Part shown: positions 34,014 through 43,192 of the stretch, one piece after another
How the letters are laid out: each line of letters begins with the position of its first letter
Numbering within the stretch: the stretch's first letter is position 1
NCBI GenBank assembly: GCA_934454655.1
Contig: CAKSFK010000004.1
Coordinates: forward strand, 1-64,000
Origin: an uncultured Eubacteriales bacterium
GTDB taxonomy: Bacteria; Bacillota; Clostridia; Oscillospirales; Acutalibacteraceae
DNA: 64,000 nucleotides
Direction of reading: 5' to 3'
Position numbers and translations under genes: made by a program
The notes under the pieces: model-generated
What the model saw: the letters and a program-made list of their open reading frames with translations, nothing else
Told to the model about the DNA's origin: nothing
Database searches by the model: none

Positions 34014-37000
34014 ATGAAACGACAGAAATCTGAACTGACGAAGATAATCAGTATTATATGTTCAATAGTAATTATTTTGGTGGCAACGATACCTGCTGCG
34101 GTGCTTATCGGGGGGGCTGTTTCCGGTTCATCTACAATTGTTTTTGAAGCGGGTGAGGCTTATGTTGCACCGATAAGCGGAACACCCGGCACTAAAGCCG
34201 AACTGCCTGCTAATGTTGCAATTGTCGGAAAAACATTTGAAGGCTGGTACACCGATGCCGGGTTTACAAAACCGGCAGGGGACAATTATAAATTCCCCAA
34301 GGCAGATACAGTTGATACGCTTTATGCCAAAATGGTGATTGAAAACGGCACATTGGTTACATTTGACGATATGCCGAACGAACTTATCACGAACCCCGGC
34401 GGGAAATTCCACACATCGGGCTGCTATTCAATAGCGAAAAATACCGGTATTAACGGCACCGCTGCATTAAAACGCGATTCATATACTTCAAATGAAGATC
34501 AGGAGAAGTATACTGCCCTTAACAGCGGCAATGATTTTCTGAAGCTTTCTGCTAATTCAGTATATAAATTTTCGTTTAATTATTATGTAGAAAAAACCGA
34601 TACTACACCGCTGTACCCCTGCCTTCTTACATCAGGCGACAATCACTGGAACGGGTATAAACGCTGGCTCTGCACATCGCTTGACGGCACGAGGTCGGAT
34701 AATAACGGCGTGCCGGGAAACGCGATTGATATTTCAGAAACAGGCGTTTGGAAAAAGGTTGATTTCTTTGTAAGCACAAAGAATATAGATTCCGGTATGA
34801 ATTATGCCTACATCGGTTTCCAGGGAGCAAACAAGGCTGTATTTTACGTTGACAACATTGAGGTGGTCAGGGTTGCGGAAAACAAGGCCGACACCGCGGT
34901 TGTATTTGCAGATTATGATTTCAACGGCTTTTCCAAAACATATGTCGGAACGGCAGGCGGAGTGCTCACCGTTGAAAAACCGATGCGCGACGGATACGAG
35001 TTTGCCGGCTGGCAGGATTATAACTCAGGCGCTGTTGCGGCGGAACCTACGGCATACATCTCCGGGATTACAATGCTTAAAGCTTTGTGGACGGAGAAAA
35101 CGGGCGTTACCGTAACATTTGACGATATGCCCTCCGACCTTATGAAGAATACAGGCTCTGTATACCATACATCGGGTTGTTTTACGCTTGAAAGCGGTAA
35201 GGGAATCAATAACAGCACGGCGCTTAAACATTCCTTGCCGAAAAACGACGCAAATTCGGATCAGCTTAAGCCTACCGTGCTTAATGAAGGCACAGAGATG
35301 TTAAAGGCGAAGTCAAACACAGCTTATTATGTAAGTTTGCGTTATAAGGTTGAAACCGCGACATCAAATAAAATCAAGCTTTCCGTTGTTACGGCGGGCG
35401 ACAGTCACTGGGATTCGCGCGTTCAACTTCCGAACGGCGGCACAGAGGTTGATACCACAGCCGCAAACAGTGAATGGAAATATGTCGGTTTTACATTTAC
35501 AACGGGTTCTTTTAACGGAAAGGATAATCTCTTCTTTGCAACGCAGTACGGAAACGACGGCACGGTTTATTTTGATGACATTAATGTTCGCAAGCTGTTT
35601 TCTCTTGATGAAAACAAGGGCGCTGTTTTAGCAAATCCGCTAGACGGAAGCGAAACAAAGGTTTATGTGGGAACAGTGGGCAGCGCGGTTAATGTTGAAA
35701 ACCCCGCCCCGCGTTCGGGACTTAGCTTCAGCGGCTGGTTCAGCGATGAAAACTGCACATCGGCAGTTGCAGCTCCCACTGTTTTTGAGGCTGGAATACG
35801 CACGCTGTTTGCAGGTTGGAAAAACAGCAATACCAAGGTGATTACTTTCGATGATATGCCCGCTGACCTTATGAAAAACAACGGGAATATATACCATACG
35901 TCGGGGTGCTATTCACTGGTATCGGGCAAGGGTATAAACGGCAGCATTGCGCTTAAGCGCGAAATAGCCGATGATAATGGTCTTAAACCTACGGTACTTA
36001 ATGACAGCGACAATTTTCTTAATTTGGAATCAAATACCGTCTATTCAGTCAAATTTAACTATCTTGTTGAAAAGGCAGCACCTCTTAAGACTTCAATTGT
36101 TACAGGAAATGACAGCCATTGGATTGGAAGGCGTGAATGGCCCTCGGGTGGAATTACAGTTGATGTTTCCGCATTAAATACATGGAAAACAATGGAGTAT
36201 GTTATTGAAACAGGAGAATTAGATGTATCTACTAATGCCTTTTTTGCTATGACAGGCTCTAAGTCTACTGTATACATAGACAACATTGAAATAACAAAGC
36301 TTTTTGAAGGTACAGAAAATAAAGGAGCTTTGTTTGTTGACTACGGAAACGGCAAAATTGATAAAATAATCGGTAATGTGGGTGACGCTGTGAATGTAAT
36401 TGCTCCTGACCGCAGCAGTGAGGGAATGACATTCATTGGCTGGTTTAAGGACTCACAAAACACAGAGAAAATTGATGCTCCGACAAGTCTTGCCAAAGGC
36501 GTTACTTACATATATGCCGGTTGGAAGGCGGAAAACAGCACGGTTGTAACCTTTGACGATATGCCCGCCGATCTTATGAAAAACTTCGGCAGCACGTATC
36601 ATACTTCCGGCTGCTATTCATTGGCTCCGGGAAAGGGCATAAACGGCAGCGTTGCGCTGAAGCGTCAGATAACAGGCGATGAGGCTCTCAAGCCGACAGC
36701 GCTTAACAGGGGTAATAATCTCCTTACTCTTGACCCAAACACAGCATATAAAATTAAATTCAGCTACTTTATTGAAAAGGCAGGTTCGGAACTGAAAACA
36801 TCCATTGTAACCGGCGGCGAAAGCCATTGGAGCGGCAGACAGGAATGGCCCAAGGGAGGCACTGCCGTAAATCTCGGTACGGTGGGCAGCTGGCAGACAA
36901 TGGAATATATCGTAATGACCGGAAACCTCGGCTCAAACAACAAGGCTTTCTTTGCAATGCAGGGTGCCAATTCTACGGTATATATTGATAATGTTGAAGT

Positions 37001-39404
37001 TTCAATGCTCTTCAATAAGAGTGAGAAAAAAGGCGCTGCGTATATCGATTACGGTAACGGCGAGCACACAATAATTGTCGGTGAAGCAGGAGCGTCCATA
37101 AATATTTCGATGCCCCAAATGGGCGAAGGATACCGCTTTATGGGTTGGTACAGCGACGGTGATTACTCTAAGAAAATCACCGTCCCCACCACAATTGAAG
37201 AGAGCAAAGTAATATATGCGTTTGCACAGTGGGTTAATTATAGGCATATTGTAACTTTCGATGATATGCCCGACGACCTTATGATATCCGACTCAAAAAA
37301 GAAAATTTTTACAAGTTCAACCTGTTATTCAATAGGCACGGGCGTCGGAATTAACGGAACAAAGGCGTTGGTTCGTGTTAATCCGAAATCGTCGGACATG
37401 AAACCGACAAGCCTTAACGACGGAAAAGATTTCTACCGTTTAAAGAATAATGCACGCTATAAAATAACGATTCATTACTACTTGCCCGAAAAATCTACTG
37501 TACCTAAATTCGGCTTGTTGGTCGGCGGGTCAACCAGTTCGTGGAATGGCAGAGAAGTTATTTCCTCCAATATTTCCGGAGTCGGAACGCCCGGTGTTTG
37601 GCATGAGGTTTCATTCATTGCCAAAACCGGCAAGCTTTCGCAAAGATGCACTTATCTCACCGTCGCGGGAACTACAAGCAAGATGTATATAGATAATGTT
37701 GAAATATCACTGCTTGACGACGACGATGTTGTTCTTGAGTACAAAGTTCCCGCGTTATCGGAAACATCGTATGTTGTGGGCAAGGCGGGACAGCCTATCA
37801 CAGGTGCTCCGACACCTGCGGCTACACGCAACTGGGCATTCGGCGGTTGGTTTGCCGACGATGCCTGCACGGTTCCGTTTAACGCTTCGGTTTTCCCGAG
37901 CGAGGATATGACTGTATACGGAAATATGATTCGCTCCAAGGTTATGACAACGGGCTTTGACAATTATCCGTTCCCAACGGAATTCGGCTCTATTGCTTTC
38001 GGCGCTTCGGTTATGGATATAATGCAGGGACGTTCTTCCGACGGCGACGGATACTGCGTAAGACTGGACAACAGAAAAGAAAGGCAGTCCATCGAAATTA
38101 AAAAGGTTGTTTTAAACCTTGACTCGGGCAGTATGGAATTGGAAAACAAAAAGCGCTATTTAATTGCATATGACCTGTTTGTGGATACGCCGGCAGCGGG
38201 CTCCGTTAAGGTTAATTTCTTCACTTCCGGTAAGGAAAATATGTGGGACAGCGGAAAAGAAATGACGAAGCAGATAAGCTACAATATATCCGGCTGCGCG
38301 CAAAGGCAGTGGTTTACAGGGTATGCTGCAGGCGAGGTTGACGCGAAAAAAGGAAAGACAACTCTTAACTTTGCAATATCCGCTCCGCTTGAAAGCGTTA
38401 TTTGCTTTGATAATATACGTGTTCAGGAAATTCCCGACGGTTACAACGCACTGATACTTTCAAACGGCTACGGAAACTCACCTAAGCCTTATATTGTAAA
38501 GAATGGCACAAAGGTGACGCTCCCGACCTCAATTTCGGGAATTCCGGCAGGCAAGCTAATCCTGGGTTGGATGACGGACGATTATGTTGACTGCGACAAA
38601 ACTTATACGGTCGCTAATGATACCGTGCTGCTTGCAAAAGTAACCTTATCGCACGCATTTGAAGATTTTGAAAACGCGGTCTACCCGCGCGGACTCGTTC
38701 AGATGGGCTATGATTATGACTGGGCGATATACAACGCTGCCGATAGCGGGCACAGTAAGGACGATGTTGTAAGCGGTACTCATTCGCTTCACAGGGTCGG
38801 CGACGAATACGGATTTAAGGCGTATTGCTTACAGCGTAACAATTCGTTCTCGGCAAACCAGACTTCACCAGGCGTTATGTTTACCGTTAAGATGAATGTT
38901 AAGGTTGAAAACCCTGTTCATAAGCTCGGAGCAATTGAGTTGGTAAACAGTGTATCGTTGCAGAATCCGTGGGATATATCGGGAGAAAAAATGCCAATAG
39001 CTGCAATTGCGGATATTGCGGACGGCAAATGGCACGAAATTTCATATACGTTCAAGGCGTCAAGTGAGCTGCTTACGGTTATCACGCCGGGCAATCTCAG
39101 CATCTACATAGATGATATTACGCTTGGTTACGCGGGTAAAGACGCTGTTGCATCGGCTGATGTTGCGTTTGAAGAGTATATTCCCATGAAGCTTAATAAG
39201 GACGGCACATACGGCGACGGTAACAAGTACTCCGTCGGTGAATTTAAACTGCACAAGCGTGAAACGGCGGCTGAAATCGACGCGTCGCTTTGGGAAAGCT
39301 ATACAGGCTGGTTTATTGCGGCAATAGTATTAGGTTCCGCGGTTGTTGTCGGTGCGGTATTTGTAACCCTTGGAATTACCAAAAAGAAGAAGGGTGGAAA
39401 GTAA
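34014..39404 (+). CDS. giant membrane-anchored surface protein with tandem carbohydrate-binding-like repeats
   Basis: A 1796-residue protein with an N-terminal signal/anchor (about 10-35) and a C-terminal membrane helix followed by KKKKGGK, so most of it lies outside the cell. Five closely related units of about 235-250 residues start with TFDDMP (DNA starts near 34356, 35112, 35838, 36546 and 37250); two divergent units follow (near 37940 and 38650). Each joins a beta-sandwich-like part (HTSGCYS, KGINGS, VYIDNIEV) to an InlB-like repeat (FEGWYTD or SGWFSDE). It has no catalytic motif I recognise. A role in holding glycan at the surface is likely. Start 34014 was chosen because GGAGA lies before it, inside an upstream ATG at 34002. 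Confidence 0.85.
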   Translation: MKRQKSELTKIISIICSIVIILVATIPAAVLIGGAVSGSSTIVFEAGEAYVAPISGTPGTKAELPANVAIVGKTFEGWYTDAGFTKPAGDNYKFPKADTVDTLYAKMVIENGTLVTFDDMPNELITNPGGKFHTSGCYSIAKNTGINGTAALKRDSYTSNEDQEKYTALNSGNDFLKLSANSVYKFSFNYYVEKTDTTPLYPCLLTSGDNHWNGYKRWLCTSLDGTRSDNNGVPGNAIDISETGVWKKVDFFVSTKNIDSGMNYAYIGFQGANKAVFYVDNIEVVRVAENKADTAVVFADYDFNGFSKTYVGTAGGVLTVEKPMRDGYEFAGWQDYNSGAVAAEPTAYISGITMLKALWTEKTGVTVTFDDMPSDLMKNTGSVYHTSGCFTLESGKGINNSTALKHSLPKNDANSDQLKPTVLNEGTEMLKAKSNTAYYVSLRYKVETATSNKIKLSVVTAGDSHWDSRVQLPNGGTEVDTTAANSEWKYVGFTFTTGSFNGKDNLFFATQYGNDGTVYFDDINVRKLFSLDENKGAVLANPLDGSETKVYVGTVGSAVNVENPAPRSGLSFSGWFSDENCTSAVAAPTVFEAGIRTLFAGWKNSNTKVITFDDMPADLMKNNGNIYHTSGCYSLVSGKGINGSIALKREIADDNGLKPTVLNDSDNFLNLESNTVYSVKFNYLVEKAAPLKTSIVTGNDSHWIGRREWPSGGITVDVSALNTWKTMEYVIETGELDVSTNAFFAMTGSKSTVYIDNIEITKLFEGTENKGALFVDYGNGKIDKIIGNVGDAVNVIAPDRSSEGMTFIGWFKDSQNTEKIDAPTSLAKGVTYIYAGWKAENSTVVTFDDMPADLMKNFGSTYHTSGCYSLAPGKGINGSVALKRQITGDEALKPTALNRGNNLLTLDPNTAYKIKFSYFIEKAGSELKTSIVTGGESHWSGRQEWPKGGTAVNLGTVGSWQTMEYIVMTGNLGSNNKAFFAMQGANSTVYIDNVEVSMLFNKSEKKGAAYIDYGNGEHTIIVGEAGASINISMPQMGEGYRFMGWYSDGDYSKKITVPTTIEESKVIYAFAQWVNYRHIVTFDDMPDDLMISDSKKKIFTSSTCYSIGTGVGINGTKALVRVNPKSSDMKPTSLNDGKDFYRLKNNARYKITIHYYLPEKSTVPKFGLLVGGSTSSWNGREVISSNISGVGTPGVWHEVSFIAKTGKLSQRCTYLTVAGTTSKMYIDNVEISLLDDDDVVLEYKVPALSETSYVVGKAGQPITGAPTPAATRNWAFGGWFADDACTVPFNASVFPSEDMTVYGNMIRSKVMTTGFDNYPFPTEFGSIAFGASVMDIMQGRSSDGDGYCVRLDNRKERQSIEIKKVVLNLDSGSMELENKKRYLIAYDLFVDTPAAGSVKVNFFTSGKENMWDSGKEMTKQISYNISGCAQRQWFTGYAAGEVDAKKGKTTLNFAISAPLESVICFDNIRVQEIPDGYNALILSNGYGNSPKPYIVKNGTKVTLPTSISGIPAGKLILGWMTDDYVDCDKTYTVANDTVLLAKVTLSHAFEDFENAVYPRGLVQMGYDYDWAIYNAADSGHSKDDVVSGTHSLHRVGDEYGFKAYCLQRNNSFSANQTSPGVMFTVKMNVKVENPVHKLGAIELVNSVSLQNPWDISGEKMPIAAIADIADGKWHEISYTFKASSELLTVITPGNLSIYIDDITLGYAGKDAVASADVAFEEYIPMKLNKDGTYGDGNKYSVGEFKLHKRETAAEIDASLWESYTGWFIAAIVLGSAVVVGAVFVTLGITKKKKGGK
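34356..37940 (+). repeat. five tandem ~705-755 bp coding repeats
   Basis: Five in-frame copies begin near 34356, 35112, 35838, 36546 and 37250 with spacings of about 756, 726, 708 and 704 bp. They share the segments TFDDMP, HTSGCYS, GKGIN and ALKR. Copies 2-4 are the most alike, so the array could change copy number by recombination. Confidence 0.8.
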
Positions 39405-41150
39405 ATGAACTGCGTAAAAATTAGATCAATAATAGCTCTTTTAATGGCAATGGTGCTGTTCCTTTCCGCTTGCGGAAAGGGAACGGCAAAGGTTAATGCA
39501 ACCCTCACCGAGGACGATATTATAGGTGATGACGGACGCTTTCTTTATAAAGTTATTTGTGCCGCCGACACACCTAAAGCGGGCGTAGAGGAAAGCGGGA
39601 ATCTGCAAAAGCAGATTTCCGAATCCTTTGATATTAGCGTACGCCGCGGTGACGATAAGCTTACTAAGGATGACGGCGGATATGAAATACTTATAGGCGC
39701 TACAAACCGTAAGGAAAGCGAAGAGGCTTTAAATAAGCTTAAGAAAAACCGCAAAACTAATAAAGATGACTGGATTATAACGGTAATTGACAAGAAAATA
39801 TGTATTGCTGCGGTTGATGACGTTTGGCTGCCGAAGGCAATAAGGTATTTTACTGAAACCTTTACATATAATCTCAAGGATTTTTCAAAGCTTAGAAAAG
39901 GTTTCACATATTTATTTGAAGCAAAGTTCCCGGGTAAAGGTATGACCATAGGCGGCGTTTCGGCTGAGAATTATATCTTTGTCGCCTCTAAAGAAAAGAG
40001 CCGCGTTTGGGCCATACATATGGAGGAACTGGCTTTGAATATGCAGAACGATTACGGCTATACCACCGGAATTTTCAAGGACACTCTTAAAGCCGAGCAG
40101 GAATATGAAATACTTGTTGGTGATACAAATCGTCTAAAGCAGGAAAAACTGCCCGAAAAGGAGTTTAAAATAACTCTTGACGGCAAAAAGCTTTTAATAA
40201 ACGGAGGTAGTAACGAGGCTATTGCAGCAGCGTTCAGATACCTTATTTCATTGCAGGAAAAAAGCATTGAAGAGGGTAAAGTATTTGCAATTGATACAGG
40301 CTTTGCATATTCGGGTAAGGTTGAGGGAAATACCGGTTACCATATGGCATGGAATGATGAGTTTAACGGAAACAAACTTGATCGCACCATTTGGCGAAAC
40401 TATAACAGCGAAAAGGGTGACGCCACCGGAGAGACCAGTATGGGCGGCATTCTTTACAAACCCGATACGCGTGATTGCTATGTGGAAAACGGGGATTTTG
40501 TTCTTCCGGTTTTCAGGCTTAACCATACCGATTTCCAACAGGCGGGAACAAACACTGCAGATACTCTGGCAGCCCGCTACGGAATTATTGAAATAAGAGC
40601 TAAGGTTGCGCCTGAACCGATAGCCACGGAATTTTGGACAGGTTTTCCTAATTTCAAACTTGACAGCAATGGAAAGCGTTCAAGTTTTCCGGATTTTGGA
40701 TTGCCTTCTATGGAATTGGATATTATCGAAAATTTCAGCAGTGTTAAGAGTTATGCTACAAATGTTCACGGTTGGTGGAACGGGGGACATGTTTCACTTG
40801 ACGGTTCAAAGTACGCAAAAGCAAAAAAATATGCATGGACAGAAGACGGAGATATGTCACAGGATTACCATATTTACGGTGTTGAGTGGACTCCGGACAA
40901 AATTGATTTCACATTTGACGGGGATGTCTTCTTCTCTTACGATGTAGCAGAAAACAATGCTGATTGGACGCGTGGACCGGTGCGTATGCAAATAGGTGTT
41001 TCGTATGCGTCTGTTGCGTACGGACAGCAGTATATACCGGACGACGCTCCCGCAAGGGCAGAGGCGCGTATTGACTACTGGCGCATATATCAGAATGACG
41101 AATATGATAACATTATGTGGGTTTCTCCGCTTCCGTCACAGTTAGATTAA
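39405..41150 (+). CDS. GH16 glucanase lipoprotein with two ILxGxTNR domains
   Basis: A 581-residue lipoprotein (lipobox LSAC, Cys near 23). Two copies of a domain marked by EILIGATNR (about 35-170) and EILVGDTNR (about 180-300) precede a GH16 domain (about 315-575) with first strand YHMAWNDEFNG and catalytic motif ELDIIE (E437, D439, E442). The ILxGxTNR domain resembles the swivelling domain found before catalytic barrels in GH20, GH67 and GH84 enzymes; that comparison is inference. The direct order ILxGxTNR-domain then GH16 matches what the A10 run interrupts at 30070. It would act at the outer membrane face. The start codon follows the surface protein stop directly, after GGTGG. Confidence 0.9.
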   Translation: MNCVKIRSIIALLMAMVLFLSACGKGTAKVNATLTEDDIIGDDGRFLYKVICAADTPKAGVEESGNLQKQISESFDISVRRGDDKLTKDDGGYEILIGATNRKESEEALNKLKKNRKTNKDDWIITVIDKKICIAAVDDVWLPKAIRYFTETFTYNLKDFSKLRKGFTYLFEAKFPGKGMTIGGVSAENYIFVASKEKSRVWAIHMEELALNMQNDYGYTTGIFKDTLKAEQEYEILVGDTNRLKQEKLPEKEFKITLDGKKLLINGGSNEAIAAAFRYLISLQEKSIEEGKVFAIDTGFAYSGKVEGNTGYHMAWNDEFNGNKLDRTIWRNYNSEKGDATGETSMGGILYKPDTRDCYVENGDFVLPVFRLNHTDFQQAGTNTADTLAARYGIIEIRAKVAPEPIATEFWTGFPNFKLDSNGKRSSFPDFGLPSMELDIIENFSSVKSYATNVHGWWNGGHVSLDGSKYAKAKKYAWTEDGDMSQDYHIYGVEWTPDKIDFTFDGDVFFSYDVAENNADWTRGPVRMQIGVSYASVAYGQQYIPDDAPARAEARIDYWRIYQNDEYDNIMWVSPLPSQLD

Positions 41151-41160
41151 GGGTGTTTGT

Positions 41161-42276
41161 ATGAAAAAAATTGATAATTTTCAAAAGGGAATGGGTATTG
41201 GCGGCTGGCTTACAAACTATAAGCGTTTCACTGTCTTAAAGAAAGAGTGGCGTATGCCTATAACCGTCGGTGATATGGAGCATTTTGCGACATACATTAC
41301 TGCGTGGGACGCAGAGAACATTAAAAATATGGGAATGGACCATGTACGCATAGGATTCGACCAGATCGTAATGGAGTATTACGATAAGCCCTATTGTTAC
41401 CGTGAAGAAACATTCGGGTACCTCGAGAATTTTGTTAACGAGTGTGAAAAGCGCGGGCTTCGTGTGGTTCTTAATATGCACAAGGCAATAGGAAACTATT
41501 GTGATATCAGCGAGGATGTCTCACTGTTCGATTCTGAGGAGCTTCAAAAGCGTTTTATAGCGCTGTGGGTTGAAATGGAAAGGCGTTATGCAGATCATCC
41601 GGATGTTGTATTTGAGCTGTTAAACGAAGTTCGGGATATTAATCCCGAACTTTGGAACAAATTGGCAAGGGAAACTGTTAAGGCTATTCGGGAAATAAAC
41701 CCAAATCGGTATATAATAGTTGGTACCACTTGTTGGAACAGCCACGCAAGGCTTCCCGATTTATATGTATGGCAGGACGATGACCGCGTTATATATACAT
41801 TCCATGTGTATGGGCCACACGAATTTACGCATCAGCGCGGCCTTTTACAGAAAGAGTATCATTACTATAACCGCGTAATGCCGTATCCCGCAACAACAAA
41901 GGAAGATATGGAACGCTATGATGGTTTTGTAAGACTTATCAGAAACGATGAGAACGCAAAGGCTTATCCCGGTGTTGAGGCAATTGACTATGAATGGATA
42001 AAAACACAGCTTGAACCGGCAAGACAATTTACGCTTGACAATCCCGATAAGATCTTATGGCTCGGTGAGTTCGGTACGATACGTCATTGCCCGATAGAAT
42101 ACCGTGAAAACTATATGCGCGATCTAATAAGGTTTGCTAAGGAAAACGATATGCCGTACTGCGTGTGGAATTATCTCAGTACTCCTTATGACGGAAACCG
42201 TTTCAGCCTTGTGGACGACGACAACCGAAAGATCGTCAGTGAGGAAATGTTGAAAATTATTAACGGACAAATTTGA
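41161..42276 (+). CDS. GH5 family glycoside hydrolase, cytoplasmic
   Basis: A 371-residue GH5 enzyme of the endo-beta-glucanase type. The early strand GGWLTN and DHVRIGFD, the acid/base Glu156 in ELLNEV, HVYGPHEFTHQ, and the nucleophile Glu303 in WLGEFGT are all visible. There is no signal peptide, so it should work on imported oligosaccharides. GH5 covers cellulases, mannanases, licheninases and exo-1,3-glucanases; the neighbouring GH16 and GH3 genes favour a beta-glucan. It starts 10 bp after the GH16 lipoprotein gene and ends 1 bp before the transporter gene. Confidence 0.9.
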   Translation: MKKIDNFQKGMGIGGWLTNYKRFTVLKKEWRMPITVGDMEHFATYITAWDAENIKNMGMDHVRIGFDQIVMEYYDKPYCYREETFGYLENFVNECEKRGLRVVLNMHKAIGNYCDISEDVSLFDSEELQKRFIALWVEMERRYADHPDVVFELLNEVRDINPELWNKLARETVKAIREINPNRYIIVGTTCWNSHARLPDLYVWQDDDRVIYTFHVYGPHEFTHQRGLLQKEYHYYNRVMPYPATTKEDMERYDGFVRLIRNDENAKAYPGVEAIDYEWIKTQLEPARQFTLDNPDKILWLGEFGTIRHCPIEYRENYMRDLIRFAKENDMPYCVWNYLSTPYDGNRFSLVDDDNRKIVSEEMLKIINGQI

Positions 42277-42277
42277 A

Positions 42278-43150
42278 ATGAATTATCTACTACTTATTAT
42301 TTCAGTGGCATGCGGAGTCGCTAAAAATCTTATTTCCAAGTCTGGAAACGATAAATTTTCCTGGCCGGATGGGATGCTGTTCAGCAATATTATTACCGCG
42401 CTTCTGGCAATTGTCATCTTTATGTCAGGCAAAACAAATTTCTCGGCTATGATGTCCCCGGGAATTATTGTGCAGGCATTCGTGCTGGGAGCCTGCACAA
42501 TGCTTTCCCAGATGCTACATATAATTGCCGTGAAAAACGGTTCGGTTTCAGTGTGCTCATTAATATATTCCTGCGGCTTTGTGATCCCCACGATATTCGG
42601 GATCGCCGCATTCGGGGATTATGTGAGTGTTACCGCAATAATAGGAATAATAATGCTCATGGCGGGAATATACGCCGTTTCAAAGCCGGACAGCGGCGGC
42701 AGCAACGGAAAAAAATGGTTGATACCGGCATTTCTGGCAATGTTGAGTTCGGGAATGGTCGGTATTATTCAAAAACTATATCGGCATATATATCCTGAAT
42801 GCGGGCTGAACGAGTTTCTGGTTCTCTCATTCGGATTTATGCTTGTGATGTCGCTTGTATTAAAACTGGCACTGAGAAAACCGTGTGAAAAAGAAAAGGT
42901 TGAAAAAAACGGAAAGTATTGGATGTCTATGATGATACTTGCCGTCAGTGTGGTTGCGGCAAACAAACTTAATCTTTACCTTTCGGGAGTTATGAGCAGC
43001 AGTATTTTCTATCCGTGTGTTAACGGCGGGTGCATTGTTGCAACGGCTCTCAGTTCACGCGTGCTTTTTCGGGAAAAACTCACTTTGCTTCAATGGGTGG
43101 GCATTGTCGGCAGTGTAATTGCGATAATACTTATTGTGTTACATTTTTAA
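42278..43150 (+). CDS. DMT/EamA-like membrane transporter
   Basis: A 290-residue protein with about ten hydrophobic helices in two similar halves, the layout of the drug/metabolite transporter superfamily. The first half has FGDYVSVTAIIGIIMLMAGIY and the second FREKLTLLQWVGIVGSVIAII, the repeated EamA-type end. Substrates in this superfamily range from sugars to amino acids, and the direction cannot be told. It begins 1 bp after the GH5 stop, so it is translationally linked to the locus and may move a sugar or an osmolyte. Confidence 0.8.
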   Translation: MNYLLLIISVACGVAKNLISKSGNDKFSWPDGMLFSNIITALLAIVIFMSGKTNFSAMMSPGIIVQAFVLGACTMLSQMLHIIAVKNGSVSVCSLIYSCGFVIPTIFGIAAFGDYVSVTAIIGIIMLMAGIYAVSKPDSGGSNGKKWLIPAFLAMLSSGMVGIIQKLYRHIYPECGLNEFLVLSFGFMLVMSLVLKLALRKPCEKEKVEKNGKYWMSMMILAVSVVAANKLNLYLSGVMSSSIFYPCVNGGCIVATALSSRVLFREKLTLLQWVGIVGSVIAIILIVLHF

Positions 43151-43192
43151 ACCGATTTTCGGAAATACATTTTAATTGGTGTGGTGCTATAT

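Noticed and set aside
34356..37940. CRISPR-like or satellite array
   Set aside because: The repeats are about 700 bp, in frame and diverged at the DNA level; they are protein domain repeats. No short regularly spaced repeat array was seen anywhere in the window.
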